Origin: an uncultured Mycoplasmatota bacterium
GTDB taxonomy: Bacteria > Bacillota_I > Bacilli_A > RF39 > UBA660
Reading direction: 5' to 3'
Assembly (NCBI GenBank): GCA_900547775.1
Contig: URHW01000001.1
Coordinates: forward strand, 1 to 64,000
Length of the DNA stretch: 64,000 nt
Positions 54,424 through 63,028 of the stretch are shown one piece after another (within the stretch, counting starts at the first letter, position 1; every line of letters starts with the position of its first letter). Below the pieces are notes generated by a model. It did not search any database and had not been told where the DNA came from. It saw only the letters and a program-made list of their open reading frames with translations. The translations under genes and the position numbers were made by a program.

Positions 54424-55923
54424 TTATATTGTCTTTTTAAGTCTTTCTAAGAACGCCTTACATTCAACCATTTTATTTTCACCAAATAATTCATCTAAGT
54501 AAGCTTCAAAACCATCTATTTCATTACGAATATATGCTAGATTTAATTGGTCAAATTTTCTTAATATTTTGTTAGCGATTAGATAATCTACTGCAACTAT
54601 TTCTTCTCCACCACAAGCAATGTATGCTGGAACGAAATCTTTTAATTGTTTTACGATACGATTACCAAATGCTAGGCGGAAATGTTCGATTACATAGTCA
54701 TCCATTTTAGCAATTTTATCCATTGTTGCATCACTTACAGGATGTTCTTGTCTTGCCTTATCAAATAATGATAAGAAGTATTTAGATGTAATATCTATTG
54801 CATCTGTCGCAGGCGCATCGAACGCTACTCCTTTTGTATCAATATTAATTGGCATAGCACGATCGTATACTTTATCTGTAATCATGAATGTTGAGTCATC
54901 GTTGTTGATTGTACCGATGTACCACATGTTATCTGGAATTTGTAAGCGGCCATTGTCGATTAATTTAGGATCATTATCCCAAGCATTAGGAACAAGTTCT
55001 AATACCCATTCATCTGTACTAGGTAATTCTAGAATAGATAGCATTTGAGCAAAGTAATACTCAACACGTGAGATGTTCATTTCATCTAGTAATGTAATAA
55101 ATATTTTTGGATTGTATTTTGCTTCATACATTTTTGTTAAAACTTCGGTTTCATTGAAACGTTTTGTAAATTCATTGAAGTAACCAAATAGTTCTGTACT
55201 ATCTCTCCATGATGGTTGAACACTGGCGATTACTGCTTCGTTTTTGATGAAGTTACCGAAAGCATATGCTAGTGATGTTTTACCTGTACCAGAGATACCT
55301 TGTAAAATGATAAGTCTGTTTGAAGCAAATGATGCAATATATAGTCTAATTAAATCTATTGAATAATATAGTTTCATTTGACTTGCTGAATAATTTCTAA
55401 ATGTTTCGCATAATTTATCAAGTGTGATTGTTTCATGTAAATCAGGTGCTACATAGTCTTTGTATTTTTCATCAATTTGAGTAAGTTTGAAGAATCTGCT
55501 TTCTCCTTCACTTAGTTTATTTGTAATATTACCATTTTCGTCATACTCTACGCCAGAATCTGGATTTGCCATTTCTAGGTATTTTTGATTTTCATTTCTT
55601 AAACGAACTACATCATTATTTAGGCTTTCTATTTCTTCAACCATTTTTTCATGATGTGCTACGTTATGACGCCATTTAATAATTCTTCTTACTAATAAGA
55701 ATATTAATAAAGCGATTACAGCAAATAGAATAATTAGTGAAAGTACTGCTAAGATGATGATTATTGTACTACTTCCCTTTGCTTTATATTCTTTGATAAT
55801 ATCAAAGTATGTTGCAATATTAAATATTTTTACAATAGCAGCACCTATTGCTTTAAAAAATGCTACTAGTCCGCCAAAGAATGGCTCTAAAAATTTTAGA
55901 AAAAACTCTCCGTTAATTCCCAT
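54424..55923 (-). CDS. membrane-anchored McrB-like AAA+ ATPase
   Basis: 499 aa. An amphipathic segment (14-36) and a membrane helix (52-78) lead into a coiled coil (85-118), then an AAA_5/McrB-type motor: Walker A GISGTGKTS (209-217), Walker B LLDEMN (278-283), sensor I IGTINND (336-342) and DKVYDRAMPINI containing the arginine-finger region. McrB proteins are soluble GTPases of restriction systems; the membrane anchor is atypical. With the DUF2357 gene it forms a McrBC-like pair at the membrane. Confidence 0.82.
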   Translation of the reverse strand: MGINGEFFLKFLEPFFGGLVAFFKAIGAAIVKIFNIATYFDIIKEYKAKGSSTIIIILAVLSLIILFAVIALLIFLLVRRIIKWRHNVAHHEKMVEEIESLNNDVVRLRNENQKYLEMANPDSGVEYDENGNITNKLSEGESRFFKLTQIDEKYKDYVAPDLHETITLDKLCETFRNYSASQMKLYYSIDLIRLYIASFASNRLIILQGISGTGKTSLAYAFGNFIKNEAVIASVQPSWRDSTELFGYFNEFTKRFNETEVLTKMYEAKYNPKIFITLLDEMNISRVEYYFAQMLSILELPSTDEWVLELVPNAWDNDPKLIDNGRLQIPDNMWYIGTINNDDSTFMITDKVYDRAMPINIDTKGVAFDAPATDAIDITSKYFLSLFDKARQEHPVSDATMDKIAKMDDYVIEHFRLAFGNRIVKQLKDFVPAYIACGGEEIVAVDYLIANKILRKFDQLNLAYIRNEIDGFEAYLDELFGENKMVECKAFLERLKKTI

Positions 55924-55939
55924 GTTCTATTCTTCCCTT

Positions 55940-57076
55940 CTAATCTATGAGTAAGCGTGAATCTGTGACAATTCCATCAAACTCTTCTTTTATTATATTA
56001 ATACCTAAATTTTTCCATTTAGATATAATATTCTTGTTATTATCATAAAACTCTTTGCTAACTAAATAGTTATTAGCATTTTCAATTATTTTGCCAGATG
56101 TTGCGGCACTATTACGGCTACAATATAAATAGAAATCTAATTTATTTTTGTTTAGTAGATTTACTATTTCTTTGCTTGCTTCACTATAGTTGATTAAAAC
56201 TTTTATATATTTATGTAATTTATTGCTTTTGTATAGTTGTTTAAGTTCTTTAATATTTTTTTCATTGTCAAAGAAACTTTTTCTAAGTGGTAAGAAAATT
56301 GTTTTTAGTGGTCTTCTTACCGAGATTAGTTTAAGTTCGCTTGATACAACTAAGTTTGCACTTATAAGAGCAAATGCATCATCAACATCTAGGTTATCGT
56401 ATATATCTTTTACAGCATATTCGTCATATTTGTTTAGGTTAGGTACGCGGTAGTTGTACTGTGCTAGATAGTAGATATTTTCTTTAGATATATCTATGTA
56501 TTTGTTAAATGAACTGATGCTAGTTAGGCTTTCAAAGAACTTTCTTTCTCTTTTAACATTTTCTTTTACTTTTATTAGTAGTTTATTAGTTTCTTTTTTG
56601 CCATTATCAATTAGACTTATATATTTTATTTTGTTTGCTTCATTAATAGCATTTATGCAAAGTGTACTATAGTTGTTTTGGTTTTTGGTAAATGGACTAG
56701 TTAAAATGTCAATAGTGTTTGCTATTTTTAGGATAAAACTAGCTAAGACTATACTCTCTTTATATTTCATTATATCTAAAACCATACTTTTTTTAATAAG
56801 ATAGTTAATCACACTCATTACTTCATTTTCTAGTTCGTAGTTTTGAATTTCTTTTTCATTTAAAAAACCTTTTACTAAGTATTTGTTTAATGGAATGCCT
56901 TCTATGTATCTATTTAAGTAATCTTTAATTACAAAAGGCCAGAAGTCATTACGAAGTTTTTGATTATTAAATAGTTTATTTTCTTTTATTCCAATAATTT
57001 TACTTAGAGTTAAGGTGTATTCGTTTAATGTTCGTACTTTATAATCGTAGTAAGAACTATATAAATCGCATATCAT
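55940..57076 (-). CDS. hypothetical protein of the AAA/DUF2357 operon
   Basis: 378 aa, soluble, mostly helical in the first two thirds and rich in Asn/Lys/Ile. The C-terminal ~80 residues have an alpha/beta pattern (YLYCSRNSAATSG, GINIIKEEFDGIVTDSRL). No catalytic motif recognised. First gene behind promoter 57102-57130, with AGAGGTAGG ribosome site; 16 bases before the AAA gene. Confidence 0.7.
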   Translation of the reverse strand: MICDLYSSYYDYKVRTLNEYTLTLSKIIGIKENKLFNNQKLRNDFWPFVIKDYLNRYIEGIPLNKYLVKGFLNEKEIQNYELENEVMSVINYLIKKSMVLDIMKYKESIVLASFILKIANTIDILTSPFTKNQNNYSTLCINAINEANKIKYISLIDNGKKETNKLLIKVKENVKRERKFFESLTSISSFNKYIDISKENIYYLAQYNYRVPNLNKYDEYAVKDIYDNLDVDDAFALISANLVVSSELKLISVRRPLKTIFLPLRKSFFDNEKNIKELKQLYKSNKLHKYIKVLINYSEASKEIVNLLNKNKLDFYLYCSRNSAATSGKIIENANNYLVSKEFYDNNKNIISKWKNLGINIIKEEFDGIVTDSRLLID

Positions 57077-57101
57077 CTAACCTACCTCTATTCTAATAAA
57101 A

Positions 57102-57130
57102 ATTATAACAAACTTGATATTCTTTTGCAA
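57102..57130 (-). promoter_or_regulatory. promoter of the 55940-57076 operon
   Basis: On the minus strand TTGCAA, 17 bases, TATAAT. It lies after the terminator of the RNA candidate, so the operon has its own start. Confidence 0.75.
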
Positions 57131-57142
57131 TATAATAATCAT

Positions 57143-57475
57143 AAAAAAACTAGTTATTCTGATAAAATAACTAGTCCTAGTTTTAAAGAATGGTTCCATA
57201 TAATATTATCAGTATTATATATCCCACTTATCTTTAGGAGTGTTCTTTCTCCCTAACAATTGTTATGTCTACCGCAGATAAGGCTTTCTCAAGCTTCTAT
57301 GCTATTTTGTACATTTCAAATTAATACAATTTTTATATCAATTAGTTTAATGTAATATTTTAATTTTGGTAAAAATATTACTTTTTTTATTAAATTGATA
57401 TAAAGTCATTTTATATATATTTCTTTAAAATATACACAAAATCATTAATTATATATGTACCCTTTACTATTAGAC
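57143..57475 (-). ncRNA. free-standing structured RNA candidate, about 330 bases
   Basis: This is most of the 477-base gap between two operons. It has its own promoter (57482-57510) and ends in a clear terminator, CTAGTTATT...AATAACTAG plus a T tract (57143-57174). Inside, an AT-rich hairpin (ATATCAATT...AATTGATAT enclosing GTAATATTTT...AAAATATTAC) is followed by GCTT-GAGA-AAGC, then CTTATCT pairing with AGATAAG and enclosing TTAGGGAG/CTCCTAA. No open frame of note. I checked by eye for tmRNA, RNase P, SRP and c-di-GMP signatures and found none. Confidence 0.55.
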
Positions 57476-57481
57476 AATATA

Positions 57482-57510
57482 AGCATACATTATTTTCCTT
57501 ACCTTGTCAA
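57482..57510 (-). promoter_or_regulatory. promoter of the structured RNA candidate
   Basis: On the minus strand TTGACA, 17 bases, TATGCT with TG just upstream of the -10. Confidence 0.75.
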
Positions 57511-57533
57511 TAAAATTTTTGAATTTTTTTTAA

Positions 57534-57560
57534 AATGTGACCACTTTAGGTGATCACATT
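57534..57560 (-). terminator. terminator of the Tad-like operon
   Basis: AATGTGATCAC, loop CTAAA, GTGGTCACATT followed by TTTT on the minus strand; overlaps the tadC stop. Confidence 0.65.
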
Positions 57561-58348
57561 CCGCTAGTAAATAGCATTAAGATAGAAATAATTAATAAAA
57601 CCATTACACCTACTCCGGTAGAAATAAGCATAACCATTGTTTTACTTTCCATTTTTTCAAGACGTTCTTTATATCTTGTTTCACGCGCTTTTTGTTGTAA
57701 GTTAGAAATGTTTCTTGAAAATGTTAGTAATTGTTCTTGTTTTCTTTCTTGGCTACCTAAACTAAGTCTGTAAAGTAAACGCATCATACGCATTGAATCT
57801 CTTACCGGGAAGTCTCTAGCAAAATCCATGTATGGATTGATTGTTGAATCACCGGCATTGATTTTAGCGATAAGGTCGTTAAGTCCACCTCTGAATATTT
57901 CTGGGGCTTCATCAATTGATTTACCTAAAGCCACGGGTACTGTGTAGTGCTGAACTAAGATTTCTAAGTTTTTTAGGTAATATGGAAGCATAATATCTAT
58001 TTCATGTAAGTGAGTTTTATAGTATTTTCTTAGTTTTAAGTAATTTAATTTATAAACACCATATCCGACGATTACTGAAAATATGCAGTTGATATAACTA
58101 AGTTTAGATATGAAAGTAAAGATAAGTAAGAATATTACGATAAGACCATTTTTTAGTCTGGCATTAAATAAAGCTTCTACATCAATTGAATCGCCATATC
58201 TTGCTTTTGCATAAAAATCATAGTCTTTTTCTTTTAATTTTTTAAAGATATCTTGGTTATCTATAATAAATTTATTGGTACTGATGCTGCCATTATATTC
58301 AAGTATTACATATAGAAGGATACCAAGTATCATAACTTCGATCATCAT
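57554..58348 (-). CDS. tadC: TadC-like inner-membrane platform protein
   Basis: 264 aa. T2SF-type integral membrane protein with N- and C-terminal helices (VMLISTGVGVMVLLIISILML). Cytoplasmic part has IDEAPEIFRGGLNDLIAKI and SMRMMRLLYRLSLGS, typical of TadB/TadC. Two bases from tadB. Transmits ATPase motion to pilus assembly. Confidence 0.82.
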   Translation of the reverse strand: MMIEVMILGILLYVILEYNGSISTNKFIIDNQDIFKKLKEKDYDFYAKARYGDSIDVEALFNARLKNGLIVIFLLIFTFISKLSYINCIFSVIVGYGVYKLNYLKLRKYYKTHLHEIDIMLPYYLKNLEILVQHYTVPVALGKSIDEAPEIFRGGLNDLIAKINAGDSTINPYMDFARDFPVRDSMRMMRLLYRLSLGSQERKQEQLLTFSRNISNLQQKARETRYKERLEKMESKTMVMLISTGVGVMVLLIISILMLFTSGM

Positions 58349-58350
58349 CG

Positions 58351-59244
58351 CTACTCACCTCCTGTATTTTCATTGTAGTATTTTTCACCATCAACTAAGA
58401 AGTATGTATTTATCAAAATAATTGCATGAAGTAATAATACTACGTACCATCTATCAAGCATTGAGATGTAACTTTCAGTTCCAAGAAGAAACTGAGTAAG
58501 CATTACTAGTAAATATAAGGCAAAACCAAAGGTTAAGAATTTTTTATGATATTGTTCTCTATCCATTTTATCACGATATACACCTTCAACTAACATATCT
58601 ATATCTAGTAGCATGTTATCAAGTGACTCACCTGAATCTTTGGCACCCTCTCTTGTGATTTGTAAGAATAATTGGTGCATATTTTTAACCATATAATATG
58701 GATATTTTTGATTGAAATAGTTTATTGATTCTTCGATTGTACCATTTTGGTAACTTAAATCTATCATTAATTTTACATCATCTAAGATTGGATTTTCTAA
58801 AACGCCAGAATCTCTTACACCTTCTAAGGCTTTTACGAATGATTGAGTTGTATTAAATTCCATAATAACATTTGTTGTGTAAACTTGGATTTGTTCAAAA
58901 AGGAATTCACTATAAATTCTTTTACATCTAAGGAATGCTAGGTATGGAATAAATGCGATAGCGGCAATACCATAAACTATAGCCCAAATGATACTATAGA
59001 AATATAGATATGCAATACCAGCACCTGTTGCACCAAAGATTATAACTTGAGTAATATATTGTTTAGTAGTGTATTCTTCACCTAGTTCTATAGATTTTTC
59101 TCTTACTGTTTTGAAACTATATGGAGCATATTTATCATATAAACCAGTTACTTCTTTAGCAATAAATTTATATACGCTTTCACCATCATTTTTTCTATAT
59201 GATATGACAAATAAAGCGATGAGTAGTAATAGAACTAACTCCAT
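58351..59244 (-). CDS. tadB: TadB-like inner-membrane platform protein
   Basis: 297 aa. Membrane helices near the N-terminus, two around 75-110 and two at the end; central cytoplasmic region with TNVIMEFNTTQSFVKALEGV and MHQLFLQITREGAKDSGESLDNML, the T2SF signature. Good ribosome site GGAGGTGAACT. Confidence 0.84.
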   Translation of the reverse strand: MELVLLLLIALFVISYRKNDGESVYKFIAKEVTGLYDKYAPYSFKTVREKSIELGEEYTTKQYITQVIIFGATGAGIAYLYFYSIIWAIVYGIAAIAFIPYLAFLRCKRIYSEFLFEQIQVYTTNVIMEFNTTQSFVKALEGVRDSGVLENPILDDVKLMIDLSYQNGTIEESINYFNQKYPYYMVKNMHQLFLQITREGAKDSGESLDNMLLDIDMLVEGVYRDKMDREQYHKKFLTFGFALYLLVMLTQFLLGTESYISMLDRWYVVLLLHAIILINTYFLVDGEKYYNENTGGE

Positions 59245-59255
59245 AGTTCACCTCC

Positions 59256-60383
59256 TTAGGCTGCAGCTTTCGGTAGTTCAAGGTCGCTTAAGTCAACTTT
59301 GTTATCATTGCTGCCATTATTTACATTTCCTAATCTAAACGTATCTGCAGGAAGTTCTACTCCCTGAATTGATAAGTAATCTAGTAAGTATTTTGTTGGA
59401 TTTTTCATTGCAAATGAGCCGTCAATACTTTTTTTATAAATTATGTTTGTGCATGGTTTGTTATTTTCGTCTACATAGAACTCAGTTACTTCCATGATTT
59501 CACGTTGGAATCTTCCAAGGGCTTTGCTCATGTAACCTTTTACATAAACACCGATTTGAACGTATCTATGAATTGTAGATAGGAACTGACTTACGTCTTG
59601 ATTTGTTTCTAGTAGTGAGTACATACGCATTGGGATACTTGCGGCTTTATCAGCATGGATTGTTGATAGAATGTTGTGTCCTGATGAAATTGAGTTACGA
59701 ACAGCCATAACTGCTTCGGCACTACGAACCTCTGATAGTAAAATCCACTTAGGGTTTTGACGCATACAAGTTACTAGCACGTCTGAGTATGACGCAATGT
59801 TATTTGTTTTCATTGCTACGATATCTCTTGTTGGAAAAATTCTATCTAAGTGAAGTTCTAGTGTATCTTCAATTGTTATTATTTTTTCATTTTCTTTTGT
59901 ATGACTTGCTAAATATTTAACAAGTTCTGTTTTACCTGAACCAGTTTCTCCGGATACAATGATATTGCAGTGACCTTCAACACATTTCATTAAAAAATCG
60001 TGTATTTGAAGTGTACAATATTTTTCGTTTAGAAGTTTATCTTTGTTTAGACGTATCTTTGCTGGTGTTTTACGGATAACACAAGCGATGCCGTTAGTTG
60101 CAATACTATCATGAACAAAGTTAAGACGAAGTTCTGCGCTTTCAGCATCTAGGAATGGATGGGCCATGTTAAATGTTTTACCCATTACGTTTGAACATTG
60201 GAATGCTAGCTTTTCCATAAGAGCATTATTAATTTCTGGCCTTACTACTTGATAGACTCCTTTATCTAATGTTTTTAACCAAACCTGACCACCATTACTA
60301 TAGGATATGTCGGTTATATTATCATCTTCTAAAAATTCTTTTAAAGGTCCAAAATCTATTTCTGAGAAAATTGCATCTGTCAT
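59256..60383 (-). CDS. tadA: TadA/CpaF-type secretion ATPase
   Basis: 375 aa. Walker A VSGETGSGKTELVK (about 143-156), Asp box ITIEDTLELHL, Walker B LLSEVRSAEAVMAV, and His box LSTIHADKAAS. It powers Tad pilus or related secretion from the cytoplasm. Confidence 0.93.
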   Translation of the reverse strand: MTDAIFSEIDFGPLKEFLEDDNITDISYSNGGQVWLKTLDKGVYQVVRPEINNALMEKLAFQCSNVMGKTFNMAHPFLDAESAELRLNFVHDSIATNGIACVIRKTPAKIRLNKDKLLNEKYCTLQIHDFLMKCVEGHCNIIVSGETGSGKTELVKYLASHTKENEKIITIEDTLELHLDRIFPTRDIVAMKTNNIASYSDVLVTCMRQNPKWILLSEVRSAEAVMAVRNSISSGHNILSTIHADKAASIPMRMYSLLETNQDVSQFLSTIHRYVQIGVYVKGYMSKALGRFQREIMEVTEFYVDENNKPCTNIIYKKSIDGSFAMKNPTKYLLDYLSIQGVELPADTFRLGNVNNGSNDNKVDLSDLELPKAAA

Positions 60384-60395
60384 TTTTTCACCTTC

Positions 60396-61226
60396 TTATG
60401 CACCAGTATTGCTTGAGTTGTTGTTTGTATCAGTGTTCGTTGTACTTTCTGGAATATAAGCTGATTTTGATAGAATAAAATCTGTTATAACTTCACTTGC
60501 AACTTGAGTAGCATTTGGATTTTCTGTATAGTTTGCATTTCTTGGAACAGGAACAATAGCAATTGAGTTACTACGAATGTAGTCTGCTTTCTTTAGAAGT
60601 AAGAACATATCGTTTGGTACAGCGAAAACTAATTCGGCTGGTTGAGCATCCTTTGATTCTGATGAGAAAACACTTTTACCTTTTGAATCCTTTACAGCAA
60701 TTACTTTAATACTTTCAATCATTTTGGCAAACATTACTTTGTTGTCATCGTCAACGGCTTTAAAGTATAAGTCAATGTAATCGTTTGGCATAATACTATT
60801 TGCGTATGTTAAGTGTGAGTTTACTTCTAAACTATATACTGTATATCCCTCTGGAATGTTACGAACGATATAGTTTGGTAGTTGTTCTTCTGTCATTAAT
60901 TGGCTTTTATAAAATAAACTTCCTTCGGGAATAGTTGTATCATATGACACATATTTACCAACTACTTGATTGTTAGCAGTTACTAAGTTAGTTGTTGAGT
61001 CAACCATACTTTTACTTACTTTAACACTACCTATCATGTCTGTTGTTATAAGGGTGTTTGCTGCTATTTCTTGTTTAGCATAAGGTACACTCTTTGGCTC
61101 TATTGCTTGTTTAACACGCCAGTTATACCCAATGTAAAGAACGGCAATACCTGCTAAAACACCAATGATGGTTACTGTATTTTTGTTTCCTAAGAATCTC
61201 TTGATTCCAACTAGTAAATTATTCAT
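60396..61226 (-). CDS. cpaB: CpaB/RcpC-like pilus assembly protein
   Basis: 276 aa. N-terminal membrane helix (TVTIIGVLAGIAVLYIGYNW), SAF domain (YAKQEIAANTLITTDMIGSVKV), and the CpaB beta-domain (GYTVYSLEVNSHLTYANSIMPNDYIDLYF). In Tad systems CpaB spans the periplasm; in a Gram-positive it must be in the wall zone. Ends in a Thr/Asn/Ser tail. Confidence 0.85.
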   Translation of the reverse strand: MNNLLVGIKRFLGNKNTVTIIGVLAGIAVLYIGYNWRVKQAIEPKSVPYAKQEIAANTLITTDMIGSVKVSKSMVDSTTNLVTANNQVVGKYVSYDTTIPEGSLFYKSQLMTEEQLPNYIVRNIPEGYTVYSLEVNSHLTYANSIMPNDYIDLYFKAVDDDNKVMFAKMIESIKVIAVKDSKGKSVFSSESKDAQPAELVFAVPNDMFLLLKKADYIRSNSIAIVPVPRNANYTENPNATQVASEVITDFILSKSAYIPESTTNTDTNNNSSNTGA

Positions 61227-61303
61227 ATTAAATCCTCCATTTTATTCTTCTCTATGATAAGTTAATTATAGCAATATTTTATTTTTTATTCAAGCACTCA
61301 AAA

Positions 61304-61330
61304 AGAAAAAACTTGCATTTAAGCAAGTTT
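61304..61330 (-). terminator. terminator upstream of cpaB
   Basis: AAACTTGC...GCAAGTTT followed by TTTTCTTTTT on the minus strand. Confidence 0.8.
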
Positions 61331-61368
61331 ACTATACTTATTAATTTCTGGTTGTTCGTTGCTCATGG

Positions 61369-61686
61369 CTACCAGTAATCTTCAACGCGAATTATTATGA
61401 ACCAAGTAAGATTTTTAAATTTGAGACTCAAAATGTCATTTCGTACGTCAATATCCTCAAGATTTATCTCACTAATCTCGAAAAGTTCAGTTGACTTATT
61501 ATATTCTAATACTTTTAATCCTGTATAGTTTACATTTAATTTAAAAGACAGTCTAATTATATACTCACCATCCGATGTTTTTTCTACTGGAACGCTACTA
61601 TTTGTATCTTCTTCGATATATAAAGGAATCATTAATGAAGTACACCCTTCTAATTTGTCCCATATTTCATAATAGTTTGCACTTTT
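61369..61686 (-). pseudogene. possible remnant of a larger gene
   Basis: Open reading from 61686 to a stop at 61369, with the first ATG at 61632 and no ribosome site. Upstream in-frame codons still read like protein (ANYYEIWDKLEGC) back to a stop at 61687-61689. Beta-rich (DGEYIIRLSFKLNVNYTGLKVLEY), ending WFIIIRVEDYW. It looks like the end of a decayed extracellular protein; a short real gene from 61632 cannot be excluded. Confidence 0.4.
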
Positions 61687-61795
61687 TTATTCTATGACAT
61701 GTAAAATTGTACTGGTATACTTAAAGTAGGCAACTGAGAGAGGCTGTGGACAATCCATTATTTTATTTAACCTTTATTTATTTTATTATGTCTCA

Positions 61796-61826
61796 ACAAA
61801 AAAAGATAACGTTGCGTTACCTTTTT
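61796..61826 (-). terminator. terminator after the C39-like gene
   Basis: GGTAACG, CAA, CGTTATC followed by TTTTTTT on the minus strand. Confidence 0.85.
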
Positions 61827-61838
61827 GTCTGTTTTATC

Positions 61839-63014
61839 TTAACTTATTCCGATATATTCTACTACACTTGAGTTTACTACATCCCATGATTCTTTACGGT
61901 TTCCTCTACCATTATAGCCATCGTAGAATAGGAATGTATTTGTTTTGGCATCATAGCCGTAGATTACTACGTAATGACCGCCTCCTGTACTTTCAAATCC
62001 AGTACCTTTTTTGTTATATCCGGCAGGAAGTGCAACCATAACAAGTGAACCATTTTTTAATTGTTCGTAAATTTTATCGGCAAATCCAGTTGAGCCTCCA
62101 TTTAAGCCACCGCCTTTACCAGTTATTGATAAACCTGAATTTGTTACAATAGAACTAAATTCTGAACTAGTTGTATAATTTCCATTAGAACCACACCAAG
62201 TACTACCTCTTTGAGCATTACCATTTGTAGGACCATTAAGACCTGAATTACTCATTTTACTAAATGTTAATGCTGCCATTTTTTGACTTTGTGAACCACT
62301 ACCACTTAATTTATTATGTGTATAGCCTGAATTTGAAAGGTACTCATATAATTTATTTGATTTACCTTTAGATTCAATAATTGATGTTAAAGATAATGGG
62401 CCACAAGCACAACTCATTTTTACGTCTTTTCCGTTATATGAAAATACTTGATTAGGATTTTGAGTTATACCACTGAAGTTCAATGTAATACTCTCTTTTT
62501 TATCGTCGGTATTAGATTCAGATGGTTTTTGAGTTTTTGAAGGCGTACTAGAAGCTACTTTATTGCCTTTATAATATTTAGGAAATTCATTGTTTTCTGG
62601 GGTGTTAGGTGTTTTTAAATCTTCTAGTATGGCATCTAGTTTGTTTACTACCGCATAAGAATCTGTTGTTCCTTCAATTGTTATATCTCCGGTAGTTGTT
62701 GCTACTTTAACGCTAACTTTTGGTGGTGCTTCATATATATCATAGAAAGATATTTTATAATTTTTATTAATGTTTATTGTTTCAGAGAATCTTCTGATAA
62801 AGTTTTCAACAAATTTTTCTTTAATAATTCTAATTTCACCATATTTTCTGTAATGGGCTAAATCTAATGAATCACCCATTGCAGCGTCGGTAATTTCTTT
62901 TATTAGGTAAACATCTTGTTCATTAGTTGTTGTGTAGTTTTGTAAAAGAAGCATAACACTGAGAATGAAAATACCAAGTATAATTAACCAATATCCCCAA
63001 AGACTTTCTTTCAT
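61839..63014 (-). CDS. membrane-anchored C39-type (papain-like) peptidase
   Basis: 391 aa. N-terminal membrane helix (WLIILGIFILSVMLLL) and a TadE-like or pseudopilin-like extracytoplasmic domain (about 35-135), a Ser/Thr/Pro/Lys linker, then a C39_2-type domain: Cys in SCACGPLSLTSI (about 206-217) and His in GGGHYVVIYGYD, with FLFYDGYNGRGN after it. The active site looks complete and faces outside. It might process pilin-like substrates or cleave wall peptides. The fusion is uncommon in my experience. Twelve or so bases separate it from the upstream large gene. Confidence 0.78.
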   Translation of the reverse strand: MKESLWGYWLIILGIFILSVMLLLQNYTTTNEQDVYLIKEITDAAMGDSLDLAHYRKYGEIRIIKEKFVENFIRRFSETININKNYKISFYDIYEAPPKVSVKVATTTGDITIEGTTDSYAVVNKLDAILEDLKTPNTPENNEFPKYYKGNKVASSTPSKTQKPSESNTDDKKESITLNFSGITQNPNQVFSYNGKDVKMSCACGPLSLTSIIESKGKSNKLYEYLSNSGYTHNKLSGSGSQSQKMAALTFSKMSNSGLNGPTNGNAQRGSTWCGSNGNYTTSSEFSSIVTNSGLSITGKGGGLNGGSTGFADKIYEQLKNGSLVMVALPAGYNKKGTGFESTGGGHYVVIYGYDAKTNTFLFYDGYNGRGNRKESWDVVNSSVVEYIGIS

Positions 63015-63028
63015 TTTCTACACCTCCC

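Noticed and set aside
53304..55923. McrBC restriction system
   Set aside because: The ATPase has a membrane anchor, the DUF2357 partner shows no nuclease motif, and the other genes in the unit are a surface protein and an unknown, so a restriction role is not supported.
57143..57475. c-di-GMP riboswitch controlling the downstream operon
   Set aside because: The conserved c-di-GMP-I and -II sequences are absent by eye, and the downstream operon has its own promoter after the terminator.
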